From Scrofimicrobium canadense (lineage in GTDB: Bacteria; Actinomycetota; Actinomycetes; Actinomycetales; Actinomycetaceae), in NCBI RefSeq assembly GCF_009696615.1, contig NZ_VULO01000003.1, positions 124,001-188,000 of the forward strand: 64,000 nt of DNA, written 5' to 3'. The notes below the pieces were generated by a model that was not told where the DNA came from, did no database searches, and worked only from the letters and a program-made list of their open reading frames with translations. Positions within the stretch are counted from its first letter, which is position 1; every line of letters starts with the position of its first letter. A program made the translations under genes and the position numbers. Positions 8,840 through 18,617 of this stretch are shown here, in pieces.

Positions 8840-9211
8840 TCACAGTGTGAGCCCACCCTCGCGGGCGCCGTCAGCGACCGCTGCAACACGGCCATGATAC
8901 TTGTTGCCTCCGCGATCGAAGACAACGGCGGTTATGCCAGCTTCCTTTGCGCGCTCGGCAATCAGTTGACCGACTTTACTAGCTTTTTCGGTCTTCTTTG
9001 CATCGAGCTCGCGCAGTTCAGGCTCCATTGTCGAGGCGCATACAAGAGTCTTGCCCGCCTCGTCATCGACAACCTGCGCAAACATATGACGGTTCGAACG
9101 CGTGACGACCAAACGGGGCCGTTCAGGCGTACCAAATACATTGCGGCGCACGCGCTGATGCCGGCGAATGCGAGCAATGCGCTTGCCCTTACCCTTCACG
9201 GTGTAAGACAT
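8840..9211 (-). CDS. rplR: 50S ribosomal protein uL18
   Basis: uL18 binds 5S rRNA. The 123-aa product has a basic N-terminus ([19 protein letters not shown]), the segment [21 protein letters not shown], and the C-terminal [24 protein letters not shown]. Its ATG overlaps the rplF stop by one base (TAATG). Confidence 0.97.
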   Translation of the reverse strand: MSYTVKGKGKRIARIRRHQRVRRNVFGTPERPRLVVTRSNRHMFAQVVDDEAGKTLVCASTMEPELRELDAKKTEKASKVGQLIAERAKEAGITAVVFDRGGNKYHGRVAAVADGAREGGLTL

Positions 9212-9747
9212 TACTTACCCGCCTTTCCGACCTTGCGACGTACAACTTCGCCGACGTAGCGAATGCCCTTGCCCTTATAGGGTTCTGGCTTCTTAATCTT
9301 ACGGATGTTCGCAGCGGTTTCTCCAACCAGCTGTTTATCGATGCCAATTACCGAAAATTTGGTAGGTGACTCTAGTTTGAGCTCGATACCTTCAGGTGCC
9401 TCAACAATCACGGGGTGAGAGAAGCCAAGTGTAAACTCAAGGCCTTTACCCTTTTGAGCTGCGCGGTATCCTGTACCGACGATTTCAAGATCCTTCTTGT
9501 ATCCCTCAGTAACACCCACAACCATGTTGTAGACGAGGGTGCGAGAAAGACCGTGAAGGGCGCGCGACGTACGATCGTCATTGGGTCGTTCCACGACCAC
9601 TTCCGAGCCTTCAATCTTCGCGGTGATTGGATCTGGAATCGTAAGCTCCAGCTGTCCTTTAGGTCCTTTGACCTTCACATCTTGGCCGGAAATCGAAATT
9701 TCAACACCGGCTGGGATCGTGATGGGCTGCTTGCCAATACGTGACAT
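9211..9747 (-). CDS. rplF: 50S ribosomal protein uL6
   Basis: uL6 lies near the factor-binding site. The 178-aa protein starts [17 protein letters not shown], carries two RRM-like repeats, and ends with the [24 protein letters not shown] signature. It follows rpsH by 10 nt. Confidence 0.98.
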   Translation of the reverse strand: MSRIGKQPITIPAGVEISISGQDVKVKGPKGQLELTIPDPITAKIEGSEVVVERPNDDRTSRALHGLSRTLVYNMVVGVTEGYKKDLEIVGTGYRAAQKGKGLEFTLGFSHPVIVEAPEGIELKLESPTKFSVIGIDKQLVGETAANIRKIKKPEPYKGKGIRYVGEVVRRKVGKAGK

Positions 9748-9757
9748 GTCGCTCCCC

Positions 9758-10156
9758 CTACCAGACGTAAGCGAGGACTTCCCCGCCTACACCTTTGTCG
9801 GAAGCCTGACGGTCAGTCAGCAAACCGGAAGATGTCGAAAGAATCGCCACTCCCAGTCCGCCAAGGACCTGAGGCAAATTGGTGGACTTCGCGTACACAC
9901 GCAAACCGGGCTTAGAAATACGCTTCAAGCCTGTGATTGCGCGTTCGCGCTTTGAGCCATACTTCAATGTGCAAGTGAGGGTTTTGCCGACGCGAGCGTC
10001 TTCCACCGAGGTTCCCTCGATGTAGCCTTCCTCAACTAATATTTGAGCAATAGCCGCTTTCAGCTTCGAGTACGGCATAGAAACCGACTCATGATGCGCC
10101 GAATTAGCATTGCGCAGACGCGTAAGCATGTCTGCAATCGGATCAGTCATTGTCAT
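9758..10156 (-). CDS. rpsH: 30S ribosomal protein uS8
   Basis: uS8 is a primary 16S rRNA-binding protein. The 132-aa product starts [18 protein letters not shown] and ends with the conserved [20 protein letters not shown] small palindrome (GGGGATATCCCC) covers the region just upstream of the start. Initiation at the second ATG (Met3) is also possible. Confidence 0.97.
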   Translation of the reverse strand: MTMTDPIADMLTRLRNANSAHHESVSMPYSKLKAAIAQILVEEGYIEGTSVEDARVGKTLTCTLKYGSKRERAITGLKRISKPGLRVYAKSTNLPQVLGGLGVAILSTSSGLLTDRQASDKGVGGEVLAYVW

Positions 10157-10227
10157 TTGGGGGATATCCCCTTCCTCGACGCGGTTTCCTCAGAGACATC
10201 GTGTCTCCTGGACCTACGTCGTAAGTG

Positions 10228-10413
10228 TTACCAGCTACTCTTATGGACGCCAGGGAGATCGCCTGAAAGGGCAAGCTCACGCAAGCAGATGCGGCACAGG
10301 CCGAATTTGCGATATACAGACTGCGGACGTCCGCAGCGGCTGCAACGCGTGTAGGCACGCACTGCGAACTTCGGCTTACGCGCGGCCTTTACTTTCATGG
10401 AGGTTTTAGCCAT
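10228..10413 (-). CDS. rpsZ: 30S ribosomal protein uS14, zinc-binding type Z
   Basis: At 61 aa this is the short S14 with two CxxC pairs (CSRC and CRIC, residues 24-27 and 40-43) that bind zinc. It ends [11 protein letters not shown]. It lies in the usual place between rplE (2 nt upstream) and rpsH. Confidence 0.96.
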   Translation of the reverse strand: MAKTSMKVKAARKPKFAVRAYTRCSRCGRPQSVYRKFGLCRICLRELALSGDLPGVHKSSW

Positions 10414-10415
10414 AT

Positions 10416-10970
10416 TTAGTCCTCTTTGAACGGGAAGCCGAGATTCTTAAGTAATGAGCGTCCTTCTGCATCATTACGAGCAGACGTCACAACCGTGATG
10501 TCCATGCCGCGTGGTTTATCGATGGAATCTACGTTGACCTCATGGAACATAGATTGTTCGGTGAGTCCAAAAGTGTAGTTGCCATTTCCGTCAAACTGTT
10601 TAGGTGACAGTCCGCGGAAGTCACGAATACGGGGCAGAGCCGTCGAAAGCAGGCGATCTAGGAACTCCCACATGCGGTCTCCCCGCAGTGTCACAGAGGC
10701 ACCGATTGCCTGTCCTTCGCGCAGCTTGAACTGAGCGATCGACTTCTTTGCGCGATTCACGCGAGGCTTCTGTCCGGTAATCGCAGTCAAGTCACGAAGC
10801 GCTCCATCAAGAGCCTTCGAATCGCGCGCGGCTTCACCCACACCCATGTTCACGACAACCTTGAGGGGTTTGGCGATTTCCATAACGTTCTCGATAGAAA
10901 ATTCTTCAGCGAGAGCTGGACGAACCTTCTCGACATATTTTGTCTTTAGACGTGGCGCAGTCATACTCAC
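10416..10970 (-). CDS. rplE: 50S ribosomal protein uL5
   Basis: uL5 binds 5S rRNA and contacts P-site tRNA. The 184-aa product contains [41 protein letters not shown] and the C-terminal [20 protein letters not shown]. It overlaps rplX by 4 nt. A start at Met3 is also possible. Confidence 0.97.
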   Translation of the reverse strand: MSMTAPRLKTKYVEKVRPALAEEFSIENVMEIAKPLKVVVNMGVGEAARDSKALDGALRDLTAITGQKPRVNRAKKSIAQFKLREGQAIGASVTLRGDRMWEFLDRLLSTALPRIRDFRGLSPKQFDGNGNYTFGLTEQSMFHEVNVDSIDKPRGMDITVVTSARNDAEGRSLLKNLGFPFKED

Positions 10971-11386
10971 ACTTCCTTCCCAGCATTCTCACCGCTGCGA
11001 ATCACGCGAGTGCGAATTGTCTTCGAACGCCCGTTACGCTCAACCTGTTCTTCTTTGAAGCCTACGCGAACCGGCTTCTTTGTATCAGGATCGACAAGCG
11101 CAACCTTCGCAACAGAAATAGGGGCCTCAACGGTACTGATACCGCCAGCCTGCTGACGAGCACCCTGCTTCACGTGCCGAGTCTTGAGGTTAACACCCTC
11201 GACCAACACTTTTTGTTCAGCTGGAAAGACTTTGATGACACGCCCTTGCTTGCCTTTATCTCCTGGAGCCAATGGTTCCAGGCCTTCCGCCTCGCGACGG
11301 GCATTGCGCTCTTTCAGCTTCTTTTCGTCACTGGTGCGTCCCCGCACCACTTCCACCAAGTCACCTTTACGGATTTTGGCAGCCAT
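10967..11386 (-). CDS. rplX: 50S ribosomal protein uL24 with an internal insertion
   Basis: uL24 is an assembly initiator near the exit tunnel. The KOW segment is recognisable ([13 protein letters not shown] and [13 protein letters not shown]). Between its two halves the product carries about 25 extra, highly charged residues (roughly 17-41) that ordinary bacterial L24 lacks, giving 139 aa instead of about 105. The rest ([13 protein letters not shown] and so on) is typical. It overlaps rplN by one base and rplE by four. Confidence 0.95.
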   Translation of the reverse strand: MAAKIRKGDLVEVVRGRTSDEKKLKERNARREAEGLEPLAPGDKGKQGRVIKVFPAEQKVLVEGVNLKTRHVKQGARQQAGGISTVEAPISVAKVALVDPDTKKPVRVGFKEEQVERNGRSKTIRTRVIRSGENAGKEV

Positions 11387-11754
11387 CAGATCACCTCCGG
11401 TGCCAGAGACACAATGCGCATAAACTTCTTATCGCGCAGCTCGCGCCCTACCGGCCCAAAAATACGGGTACCGCGGGGCTCACCGTCGTTCTTCAGAATC
11501 ACGGCGGCGTTCTCGTCGAATTTGATGTATGAGCCATCGGCACGACGCGCAGCTTTCTTGGTGCGCACCACGACGGCCTTGACGACTTCACCCTTTTTGA
11601 CGTTGCCGCCCGGGATCGCGTCTTTCACGGTGGCGACGATTGTGTCACCAATACCCGCGTATCTGCGACTTCCGCCGCCAAGAACGCGAATGCAAAGGAT
11701 TTCCTTAGCACCCGTGTTGTCAGCGATCTTCAGTCGTGACTCCTGCTGGATCAT
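11386..11754 (-). CDS. rplN: 50S ribosomal protein uL14
   Basis: uL14 forms an intersubunit bridge. The 122-aa product begins [19 protein letters not shown], contains the VRTKK segment and [16 protein letters not shown], and ends [10 protein letters not shown]-like ([10 protein letters not shown]). A 62-nt gap separates it from rpsQ. Confidence 0.98.
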   Translation of the reverse strand: MIQQESRLKIADNTGAKEILCIRVLGGGSRRYAGIGDTIVATVKDAIPGGNVKKGEVVKAVVVRTKKAARRADGSYIKFDENAAVILKNDGEPRGTRIFGPVGRELRDKKFMRIVSLAPEVI

Positions 11755-11816
11755 CTTTATAAACTCCTGTCGTCGTGCCGGTTCTCAGCGGTGCTGAGCC
11801 TAGCCGAACGGATTTC

Positions 11817-12098
11817 CTACTTGGCCTTTTCGAGGATTTCCACCACGCGCCAGCGCTTTGTGCGCGAGAGCGGGCGTGTCTCCATGAGAAGAACCAAATC
11901 GCCTTCACGACAGGTGTTGTCCTGGTCGTGAGCCTTGACCTTCTTCGACTTGCGAACCACCTTGCCGTACAGCGGGTGTTTTGCTCTGTCTTCCAGCACG
12001 ACGGTGACGGTTTTGTCCATCTTGTCGCTGGTCACATAACCGCGGCGCACCTTACGATGGTTGCGCTCGGTCGTGGTAGTGCTCTCAGTCACTGTCAC
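11817..12098 (-). CDS. rpsQ: 30S ribosomal protein uS17
   Basis: This primary 16S-binding OB-fold protein has 93 aa. The N-terminus is a Thr-rich extension (about 12 residues). The core reads [19 protein letters not shown] and later [19 protein letters not shown]. It overlaps rpmC by 4 nt. Confidence 0.97.
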   Translation of the reverse strand: MTVTESTTTTERNHRKVRRGYVTSDKMDKTVTVVLEDRAKHPLYGKVVRKSKKVKAHDQDNTCREGDLVLLMETRPLSRTKRWRVVEILEKAK

Positions 12099-12328
12099 TC
12101 CTCAGTAGAAGGCGCAGTGCGGATGCCAAGCTCCCGCTCCCGCGCAACCGTGTAGATTCGGGCAATTGTGCGGCGTACAGACTTCATGGCGCCGCTATCT
12201 TCCAATGAGCCTGTTGCCTGAGCAAAACGCAGATTGAAAAGCTCTGCTTTTGCACGCTCAAGCTCCTTACGCAGCTCGGCGTCATCCATGGCATCAAGCT
12301 CTATTGTCGTCAAACCCTTGTTTGCCAT
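12095..12328 (-). CDS. rpmC: 50S ribosomal protein uL29
   Basis: The 77-aa protein is all-helical, with [25 protein letters not shown] and the basic [15 protein letters not shown] helix, both L29 hallmarks. L29 is part of the docking site for SRP and trigger factor at the tunnel exit. It shares one base with rplP and four with rpsQ. Confidence 0.96.
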   Translation of the reverse strand: MANKGLTTIELDAMDDAELRKELERAKAELFNLRFAQATGSLEDSGAMKSVRRTIARIYTVARERELGIRTAPSTEE

Positions 12329-12747
12329 CAGTTTTCACCGCCTTCACGGACCACGAAACGGGTCTTCATTGGAAGCTTGTGCATGGCGCGTTCCATTGCC
12401 TCGCGGGCCAGTTGTTCTGGGACACCACCCAGTTCAAAAAGAATGCGTCCAGGCTTGACTGGTGCCACCCACCATTCTGGGGCACCTTTACCTTTACCCA
12501 TACGGGTTTCGGCTGGTTTCTTCGTGAGTGGCCGATCCGGGAATACCGTGATCCACACCTTACCGCCACGTTTGATATGGCGGGTCATGGCGATACGAGC
12601 TGCCTCGATCTGGCGGTTTGTCAGGTAGGCAGGGCCAAGCGCTTGAATACCGTAGTCGCCGAAGGCCAGTTCCGTGCCACCCTTAGCCATACCACCGCGC
12701 TTTGGGCGGTGCTGTTTGCGGTATTTCACGCGACGGGGAATGAGCAT
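12328..12747 (-). CDS. rplP: 50S ribosomal protein uL16
   Basis: uL16 organises the A-site region of the large subunit. The 139-aa product begins [15 protein letters not shown], contains [25 protein letters not shown] and [15 protein letters not shown]. It follows rpsC by 5 nt. Confidence 0.98.
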   Translation of the reverse strand: MLIPRRVKYRKQHRPKRGGMAKGGTELAFGDYGIQALGPAYLTNRQIEAARIAMTRHIKRGGKVWITVFPDRPLTKKPAETRMGKGKGAPEWWVAPVKPGRILFELGGVPEQLAREAMERAMHKLPMKTRFVVREGGEN

Positions 12748-12752
12748 TAGAC

Positions 12753-13562
12753 TCAGGCCTCCGATCCGGTCTTGGCAGCAACAGGAGCTGCCGCATTATC
12801 AGTTGTTGCAGATGCTTGCTGCTGTTGGCGGCCTGCACCTGAGCGTCCGCGCCCACCGCGGCGATCGCCACGACGGTTTCCGCCGCGGTCTCCTGCCTTC
12901 GCCTGCTGGGCAGCAAACTCTTGCTCGGTCATATCGCCCTTGTAGATCCACACCTTCACACCGATACGTCCGAAAGTGGTGTGGGCTTCGTGCAAACCGT
13001 AGTCAATGTTCGCGCGCAGAGTCTGCAATGGCACGCGGCCCTCGCGATAGAACTCTGAACGAGACATTTCGGCTCCGCCTAAACGGCCAGAGCACTGTAC
13101 TCGGATACCCTTTGCGCCAGCGCGCTGCGCGGACTGCATAGCCTTGCGCATCGCACGACGGAATGACACGCGAGCCGCTAGCTGCTCAGCAATTCCCTGT
13201 GCAACAAGCTGCGCGTCGATCTCAGGGTTCTTCACCTCGAGAATATTGAGCTGAACCTGCTTGCCAGTGAGCTTCTCCAAGTCTTGGCGTAGCCTGTCGG
13301 CCTCAGCTCCACGACGTCCAATGACGATACCTGGACGAGCCGTATACAGGTCAACTTTCACACGATCACGGGTGCGCTCAATTTTCACCTTGGAAATACC
13401 GGCGCGCTCAAGACCATCCGAAAGCAGCTTGCGAATGGCTACATCCTCAGCGACAAAATCTCTATACCGCTGGCCCTTGGTGGTGGAATCCGCAAACCAC
13501 TTCGAACGGTGTTCTGTGGTGATTCCCAGGCGGAAACCTGTGGGATTTACTTTTTGTCCCAT
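12753..13562 (-). CDS. rpsC: 30S ribosomal protein uS3
   Basis: uS3 forms part of the mRNA entry channel. The start at 13562 ([13 protein letters not shown]) is the universal one; the in-frame extension upstream runs through the gap to rplV. It has 269 aa: a KH domain (about 40-110, with [15 protein letters not shown]), the C-terminal S3 domain ([24 protein letters not shown]), and a low-complexity Arg/Gly/Ala/Gln tail from about residue 218. Confidence 0.97.
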   Translation of the reverse strand: MGQKVNPTGFRLGITTEHRSKWFADSTTKGQRYRDFVAEDVAIRKLLSDGLERAGISKVKIERTRDRVKVDLYTARPGIVIGRRGAEADRLRQDLEKLTGKQVQLNILEVKNPEIDAQLVAQGIAEQLAARVSFRRAMRKAMQSAQRAGAKGIRVQCSGRLGGAEMSRSEFYREGRVPLQTLRANIDYGLHEAHTTFGRIGVKVWIYKGDMTEQEFAAQQAKAGDRGGNRRGDRRGGRGRSGAGRQQQQASATTDNAAAPVAAKTGSEA

Positions 13563-13572
13563 TATTGACTCC

Positions 13573-13929
13573 CTACCTTTCGTCCTCGGTGCCAACGATC
13601 ACAGTGATATGACTGGTGCGCTTAAGAATGCGGCCAGCCCTTCCCTGTGCTCGGGGACGGAACCGCTTCATCGTTGGTCCCTCATCAACGTAGATTTCTA
13701 CGATCTGAAGATCGCCCTCGTTGAACTTCTCCCCCGTTGCTTCAGCAACCTGCTTGGCATTTGCAACAGCACTCATAAGTACTTTGCGAACGTCATTAGC
13801 AACTGCTTGGGGAGCGAATGTCAAAATGTCCGCTGCATCCAAAACCGACTTGCCTCGCACCGCATTAACGACGCGACGGGCCTTCTGGGGTGTGACGCGG
13901 ACAAAGCGCGCTTGCGCCTTGGCTTTCAT
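13573..13929 (-). CDS. rplV: 50S ribosomal protein uL22
   Basis: uL22 lines the exit tunnel and shapes macrolide access. The 118-aa product has [21 protein letters not shown] at the N-terminus and the tunnel-hairpin region [22 protein letters not shown]. It ends just before rpsC (10 nt). Confidence 0.97.
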   Translation of the reverse strand: MKAKAQARFVRVTPQKARRVVNAVRGKSVLDAADILTFAPQAVANDVRKVLMSAVANAKQVAEATGEKFNEGDLQIVEIYVDEGPTMKRFRPRAQGRAGRILKRTSHITVIVGTEDER

Positions 13930-13950
13930 CTCTCAGCCTTTCCGGGGCGC

Positions 13951-14232
13951 CTAGCGGCGCCGCCCCTTGCGGTCGTCTTTATCGTGGCTACGGAAGGTGC
14001 GCGTAGGTGCGAACTCTCCTAGCTTGTGGCCAACCATCGATTCCGTAATAAACACGGGAACGTGCTTACGGCCATCATGAACGGCAAATGTGTGGCCCAA
14101 GAAATCAGGAGTGATCATGGAACGACGGGACCAGGTCTTAATGACAGTCTTCGTCCCCTTCTCATTCTGTTCGTCAACCTTCTTTTGCAAGTGCGGGTCG
14201 ACGAAGGGGCCCTTCTTCAAACTACGTGGCAT
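13951..14232 (-). CDS. rpsS: 30S ribosomal protein uS19
   Basis: This small-subunit head protein has 93 aa and starts [19 protein letters not shown]. It contains [22 protein letters not shown] and [14 protein letters not shown], and ends in a basic tail. It lies between rplB and rplV as usual. Confidence 0.98.
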   Translation of the reverse strand: MPRSLKKGPFVDPHLQKKVDEQNEKGTKTVIKTWSRRSMITPDFLGHTFAVHDGRKHVPVFITESMVGHKLGEFAPTRTFRSHDKDDRKGRRR

Positions 14233-14244
14233 GTGAGCTCCTTA

Positions 14245-15081
14245 TCAACGCTTCTTGCCAGTGCGGCGACGGCGAACAATGTACTTATCGCTAGGCTTAT
14301 TCTGCTTGCGAGTGCGTCCCTCAGGCTTGCCCCAAGGGCTAACTGGGTGACGACCACCAGAAGTACGGCCTTCACCACCACCGTGTGGGTGGTCAACCGG
14401 GTTCATGGCAACACCACGGACAATCGGACGGCGGCCCTTCCAGCGCATACGGCCAGCTTTACCCCAGCGGATATTTCCCTGCTCAGCATTGCCGACTGAA
14501 CCGATCGATGCACGGCAGTTGATGTCAACGTTGCGGATTTCACCCGAGGGTAACCTCAACTGAGCGAAACGGCCCTCTTTAGCAACAAGCTGGACCGAAG
14601 CTCCCGCAGACCGAGCCAGCTGAGCGCCATGCCCGGCCTTGAGTTCAACCGCGTGGATAACAGTACCCAGTGGGATGTTACGAAGAGGCAAGCAGTTACC
14701 TGGTTTGATGTCAGCTTTAGGACCGTTTTCAATCCGGTCGCCCTGCTTGATGTTTTCTGGAGCAATGATGTAGCGCTTCTCGCCATCGGCGTACTTCAGC
14801 AATGCGATATTCGCCGTGCGGTTCGGATCGTATTCGATCTCTGCGACGACTGCTGGTATGCCATCTTTATCATTGCGTTTGAAGTCGATGAGACGATATG
14901 CGCGTTTGTGTCCACCACCGCGGTGACGCGTGGTGACACGCCCATATGAGTTGCGACCGCCCGACTTCGACAGTGGCTTGACCAACGACTTTTCAGGAGT
15001 CGAGCGTGTGATCTCAGCGAAATCAGAAACGCTAGAGTTACGTCGACCCGGAGTCGTGGGCTTGTACTTGCGAATTCCCAT
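14245..15081 (-). CDS. rplB: 50S ribosomal protein uL2
   Basis: uL2 is needed for subunit association and peptidyl transfer. The 278-aa product starts [18 protein letters not shown] and carries [21 protein letters not shown] and the catalytic-region motif [18 protein letters not shown]. Confidence 0.99.
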   Translation of the reverse strand: MGIRKYKPTTPGRRNSSVSDFAEITRSTPEKSLVKPLSKSGGRNSYGRVTTRHRGGGHKRAYRLIDFKRNDKDGIPAVVAEIEYDPNRTANIALLKYADGEKRYIIAPENIKQGDRIENGPKADIKPGNCLPLRNIPLGTVIHAVELKAGHGAQLARSAGASVQLVAKEGRFAQLRLPSGEIRNVDINCRASIGSVGNAEQGNIRWGKAGRMRWKGRRPIVRGVAMNPVDHPHGGGEGRTSGGRHPVSPWGKPEGRTRKQNKPSDKYIVRRRRTGKKR

Positions 15082-15098
15082 TAGTTCCTCTTCCCGAC

Positions 15099-15401
15099 CT
15101 AGCGCGCTTCGCCGAACACGTCGATCGAGCCCGAACGCAAGGTGACAATGGCGCGCTTCCAGTTTTTGCGCTTACCAATGCCATCACGCGTACGATAGAC
15201 CTTACCTTGGCGATTTTGCGTGGCAACCTTAGCTACCTTCACACCAAAGATCTCTTCGATCGCAATTTTGATCTCTGTTTTGTTGGCACGAGGGTCAACC
15301 TCAAAGGTGTACTTTCCCTCGTCCATCAGTCCCGAAGACTTCTCAGTAACTACGGGAGCGATGATGATATCGCGTGGGTTCTTCGAAAACTCTAGACTCA
15401 C
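15099..15401 (-). CDS. rplW: 50S ribosomal protein uL23
   Basis: uL23 sits at the tunnel exit and binds trigger factor and SRP. The 100-aa product has the [23 protein letters not shown] start and the [20 protein letters not shown] segment. It overlaps rplD by 4 nt. Confidence 0.97.
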   Translation of the reverse strand: MSLEFSKNPRDIIIAPVVTEKSSGLMDEGKYTFEVDPRANKTEIKIAIEEIFGVKVAKVATQNRQGKVYRTRDGIGKRKNWKRAIVTLRSGSIDVFGEAR

Positions 15402-16084
15402 AGCTGCTCCTCAGTTTCCGCCTCGTCCTGCGCCTCGGTTCCTAGGAACGCGGCGAGCGCATCGACAGAGAAGATGACGTCGTCATTTACCATGACATCG
15501 TAGGTATTGAGCTGATCTGCCCAGATAACCTGTGCCTGCTGCAGATTCTGCAGCGACAGCGCTGTAACCATTTCGTCACGAGTGAGAACCACCAAAGCAA
15601 GCCGGTCACCAACAAGCGCTTGAAGAGCTGCCTTGGCGGCCTTCGTTGAAGGTGTCTTGCCTGAAACCAGTTCATTTACAACGTGAACACGATCATTACG
15701 GGCGCGGTCTGATAGGGCCGAACGCAAAGCGCCAGCCTTCATCTTCTTAGGTGTCCGCTGTGAGTAATCACGTGGTTGCGGACCATGGACAACTCCACCA
15801 CCAGTGAAGTGTGGTGCGCGAATAGATCCTTGGCGGGCATTACCTGTTCCCTTTTGACGGAAAGGCTTCTTGCCACTACCAGAGACCATTCCACGAGTCT
15901 TCGTCGCGTGTGTGCCTTGACGGGCAGCAGCCTGCTGGGCCACGACCACCTGGTGGATCAATGGAATATTCAGTGGACGGTCAAAGTGTTCGCCAGGAAG
16001 AGCAACCTCAGAACGAGTGTTATTTCCTTTTGCGTTCTTTACCTTGACGGTACGATCTTGAAGTTCAACGGTACTCACAGTCAC
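15398..16084 (-). CDS. rplD: 50S ribosomal protein uL4
   Basis: uL4 reaches into the exit tunnel, and in enterobacteria it also represses its own operon. The 228-aa product contains [31 protein letters not shown], the typical loop split across the tunnel extension, followed by the Rossmann-like C-terminal half and an acidic tail (about 10 residues, mostly Glu). It overlaps rplC by 4 nt. Confidence 0.97.
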   Translation of the reverse strand: MTVSTVELQDRTVKVKNAKGNNTRSEVALPGEHFDRPLNIPLIHQVVVAQQAAARQGTHATKTRGMVSGSGKKPFRQKGTGNARQGSIRAPHFTGGGVVHGPQPRDYSQRTPKKMKAGALRSALSDRARNDRVHVVNELVSGKTPSTKAAKAALQALVGDRLALVVLTRDEMVTALSLQNLQQAQVIWADQLNTYDVMVNDDVIFSVDALAAFLGTEAQDEAETEEQL

Positions 16085-16734
16085 GCTCCCTTCACCGCAG
16101 TGCGAACCATGACGACCGCATTCTTAGGTCCGGGGATAGCCCCTTTGATGAGCAATAGACCACGGTCTGCGTCGATACCTTGTACCTTGAGGTTCTGAAC
16201 AGTGGTCTTAGTATTACCCATGCGTCCGGCCATACGCTGCCCCTTGAAGATACGTCCAGGGGTAGCACAGGCACCGATGGATCCTGGCTTACGGTGAATT
16301 TTATGTGCACCGTGGCTAGCAGGACCGCCAGCAAAGCCATGGCGCTTCATAACGCCTGCAAAGCCTTTACCTTTAGTGTTGCCAGATACGTCAACCAGTT
16401 GTCCAACATCAAATGTGTCAGCTGCCAGTTCCTGGCCTAGTTCATATGAATCAGCGTCAGCAGTGCGGAACTCCGCTACATGACGCTTCGGGGAGACGCC
16501 AGCCTTCTCAAAGTGGCCAGCAAGTGGTTTGGTGACGCGGCGCGGGTCGATGTCTTCAAAACCAACCTGTACGGCTGCATAGCCGTCAACGTCGGGAACG
16601 CGGACCTGCGTTACAACGTTCGTGCCTACCTGCACGACGGTAAGAGGCACCAGCCGTCCGTTCTCATCCCAAACCTGGGTCATGCCCAGCTTGCGGCCAA
16701 GCAGCGCTTTAGCCGTTTTGGTGTTCGTAGTCAT
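16081..16734 (-). CDS. rplC: 50S ribosomal protein uL3
   Basis: uL3 is an early-assembly protein close to the peptidyl transferase centre. The 217-aa product has [21 protein letters not shown], the central loop [20 protein letters not shown] and the conserved [14 protein letters not shown]. It follows rpsJ by 11 nt. Confidence 0.98.
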   Translation of the reverse strand: MTTNTKTAKALLGRKLGMTQVWDENGRLVPLTVVQVGTNVVTQVRVPDVDGYAAVQVGFEDIDPRRVTKPLAGHFEKAGVSPKRHVAEFRTADADSYELGQELAADTFDVGQLVDVSGNTKGKGFAGVMKRHGFAGGPASHGAHKIHRKPGSIGACATPGRIFKGQRMAGRMGNTKTTVQNLKVQGIDADRGLLLIKGAIPGPKNAVVMVRTAVKGA

Positions 16735-16745
16735 TGCAGATGTCC

Positions 16746-17054
16746 TCAGAGCTTAATCTCGATGTTCACGTCGGCGGGTAGGTCAAGACGCATGAGCGAA
16801 TCGACGGCCTTGGGCGTGGGATCAATGATGTCGATGAGACGCTTATGTGTACGCATCTCAAACTGCTCGCGGCTGTCCTTGTATTTGTGGGGCGACCGAA
16901 TAACCACGAATACGTTCTTTTCGGTCGGTAGGGGTACTGGACCCACGACTGTTGCGCCAGCTGCCTGTACTTTCTCTACGATTTTCTTCGCAGAGTCGTC
17001 AATCACCGCGTGGTCGTAGGACTTCAGCCGGATGCGGATTTTCTGTCCCGCCAT
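16746..17054 (-). CDS. rpsJ: 30S ribosomal protein uS10
   Basis: uS10 is a head protein and the NusE antitermination partner. The start at 17054 gives the standard 102-aa protein [19 protein letters not shown]. The in-frame sequence upstream is leader, not protein. [39 protein letters not shown] is present in full. It is the first gene of the ribosomal block. Confidence 0.98.
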   Translation of the reverse strand: MAGQKIRIRLKSYDHAVIDDSAKKIVEKVQAAGATVVGPVPLPTEKNVFVVIRSPHKYKDSREQFEMRTHKRLIDIIDPTPKAVDSLMRLDLPADVNIEIKL

Positions 17055-17105
17055 GGCGCCTAACCTCTTCTCATACAGATTCGTCACCGGTTCCCGCACT
17101 CGGGC

Positions 17106-17124
17106 GTGTCGCATTTTGCGACAC
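17106..17124 (-). other. 5' leader hairpin of the S10 operon
   Basis: GTGTCGC (17106-17112) pairs perfectly with GCGACAC (17118-17124) around a 5-nt loop, 52 nt upstream of rpsJ. If the nearby promoter is right, the hairpin is near the 5' end of the long mRNA. S10-leader autoregulation is known from gammaproteobacteria. Whether it applies here is inference. Confidence 0.45.
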
Positions 17125-17139
17125 ACATATGAGCCTCGG

Positions 17140-17168
17140 ATTTCCCTCGGGAACCGTTGTCTTGTCAA
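17140..17168 (-). promoter_or_regulatory. candidate promoter of the S10 ribosomal operon
   Basis: On the minus strand a perfect TTGACA (17163-17168) is followed after 17 nt by GGAAAT (17140-17145), a poor -10 hexamer. The -35 and spacing are ideal, and the location about 85 nt upstream of rpsJ is right. The weak -10 keeps confidence low. Confidence 0.4.
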
Positions 17169-17191
17169 AAGATCTTGAGCATTGTGCTCTA

Positions 17192-17230
17192 TTCTTCAGG
17201 AAAACCTGAAGAAACCCCACTGCTGCGGGG
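17192..17230 (-). terminator. hairpins at the end of the kinase operon, possible terminator
   Basis: A perfect 9-bp stem with a 4-nt loop lies at 17192-17213 (TTCTTCAGG, then CCTGAAGAA). Just upstream on the minus strand is a small CCCC/GGGG stem followed by TTTCTTC (17208-17230). They lie 100-140 nt past the last gene of the kinase operon and before the S10 promoter. Neither has a clean U tract, so the terminator role is tentative. Confidence 0.35.
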
Positions 17231-17331
17231 CAACTCCACTATCTTGGCACTTTTCAAGGCATACACGCAAGCTAGACCTCTGCGATTCGGTGTGAAACGC
17301 CTTACCTTGCTTGTCCATACCGCATATAGCG

Positions 17332-17829
17332 CTAGTTAAGAAGCAGCCAAACAAGGGCACATACTGCGCCGATCGCAATTACCCCCATGAATAGGGTCCA
17401 CCATACTAAGCCATGAGACCTTGTCGACTGTTTCGGCCGCTGAATACTTGGTGGCGACACGGACGGTGCCGCATGGGTAACCGGAGAAGGCACCGGTTCC
17501 CCTCGAACAGAATATGTGGGCGTAGATACGCCTTGAAGTACGGGATCGTAAGCCAGTCTATGCGACGACAGCACTACTGACGTACCTGCTTCATGGCGCG
17601 AAGTTGGCTTCATAGGAAGTGGCTGTTGGGGTGCCTTCACCGACTTCTGGCGTTGCGCAAGCACCGTCTGGTCAAGCCTCCGTGCTGATAGTTGCGTGCT
17701 ATCGGCCTCGTTACGGAAGGAAATTTGCGTTTGGTCGAAGCCCACTTTTCGCGTAGAAAGCTCTGTCCGATCGTCTACTTCAGTTTTACGTACTGAAGGT
17801 GCAGTGTCATCGTCCAACTCAGCGGGCAC
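17332..17829 (-). CDS. tail-anchored protein with five DxTxxSxR repeats
   Basis: Family not recognised. The GTG at 17829 is chosen because GGAGG lies 8 nt upstream and it follows the phosphatase stop by 2 nt; the product is 165 aa. Residues 7-60 carry five units of the form D-x-T-x-x-S/A-x-R, with threonines at 9, 22, 34, 45 and 55. A Pro/Ser/Gln-rich, probably disordered stretch follows, then one C-terminal membrane segment (about 141-163) with two residues left outside. The repeat region therefore faces the cytoplasm. The operon also encodes a Ser/Thr kinase, an FHA domain and a PP2C phosphatase, so I infer that the threonines are phosphorylation sites read by FHA. The FHA protein carries a close copy of the fifth repeat (TVLAVR). 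Confidence 0.75.
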   Translation of the reverse strand: MPAELDDDTAPSVRKTEVDDRTELSTRKVGFDQTQISFRNEADSTQLSARRLDQTVLAQRQKSVKAPQQPLPMKPTSRHEAGTSVVLSSHRLAYDPVLQGVSTPTYSVRGEPVPSPVTHAAPSVSPPSIQRPKQSTRSHGLVWWTLFMGVIAIGAVCALVWLLLN

Positions 17830-17831
17830 TG

Positions 17832-18614
17832 TTACTTCCTCCACTCAATTGGCATGATCCCAGGCAACGATGAGCTAGCCCCACCAGCAGATCTCCCATC
17901 AACCCGGATCACAACAGCAGTGACATTATCCCTCGACCCTTCTGCGATCGCCTCGTTGACTAGCCCTGCAGCAATAGTATCGGCGGAAGAGTCAGAAGCC
18001 AGCCATCTGTACAGCGTCCCTTCATCAAGCACGCCGTGGAGACCGTCAGAGCAGATCAACACCGTATCTCCAGGGACAATCGGCGTAATCCAATAGTCTG
18101 CGTCGCTCTCTCCATCCCCTACGGCCTTGGTGATGACGTTCTTATGCGGATGGTGTCGGGCCTGTTCACTGTCGAGGATCCCTGCGCGCAGTAATTCGGC
18201 GACTTCAGAGTGATCTTGACTGAGAGCCTGAATTCTCCCGCCTACACAGCGATACACGCGTGAATCGCCCAGATTCATCACTATCCACGTCCACCGACCC
18301 TGTGATTCCTGTACCGCCACCACACCGCTGAGTGTCGAGCCGGCTCCACCGCCTATATCGGTCACGGAACGCTGGGCGGTAGCTATGCACTCGCGGACCG
18401 AGCCTGCAGAAATATCTGTGCGCCCAATAAGCGAGGCAAACTCATCAACAACAGCCTGACTTGCGCGTTCCCCCGCGCTGTGACCACCCATCCCGTCGGC
18501 AACGAGATACACCGGAAACTCTGCCAACAGTGAATCCTCATTGAGATCGCGATAGGGGCCACGGTTTGTGGCACCCGCAGCCTGTATGTCGAATGACTCG
18601 AGGGGCCCAGTCAT
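17832..18614 (-). CDS. PP2C-family Ser/Thr protein phosphatase
   Basis: It is predicted to dephosphorylate the targets of the kinase encoded upstream in the same operon. The 260-aa product is a single PP2C domain with all metal-binding motifs: RDLNEDS (22-28), VADGMGGHSAGE (38-49), GSTLSGVV, NLGDSRVY, QDHSEV, ICSDGLHG and SRDNVTAVVI near the C-terminus. It lacks the membrane segment of mycobacterial PstP, so it is probably soluble. It starts 3 nt after the FHA gene stop. Confidence 0.93.
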   Translation of the reverse strand: MTGPLESFDIQAAGATNRGPYRDLNEDSLLAEFPVYLVADGMGGHSAGERASQAVVDEFASLIGRTDISAGSVRECIATAQRSVTDIGGGAGSTLSGVVAVQESQGRWTWIVMNLGDSRVYRCVGGRIQALSQDHSEVAELLRAGILDSEQARHHPHKNVITKAVGDGESDADYWITPIVPGDTVLICSDGLHGVLDEGTLYRWLASDSSADTIAAGLVNEAIAEGSRDNVTAVVIRVDGRSAGGASSSLPGIMPIEWRK

Positions 18615-18617
18615 TGG

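Noticed and set aside
10940-11797. 285-codon plus-strand open frame
   Set aside because: Antisense to rplX and rplN, whose sequences are unmistakable.
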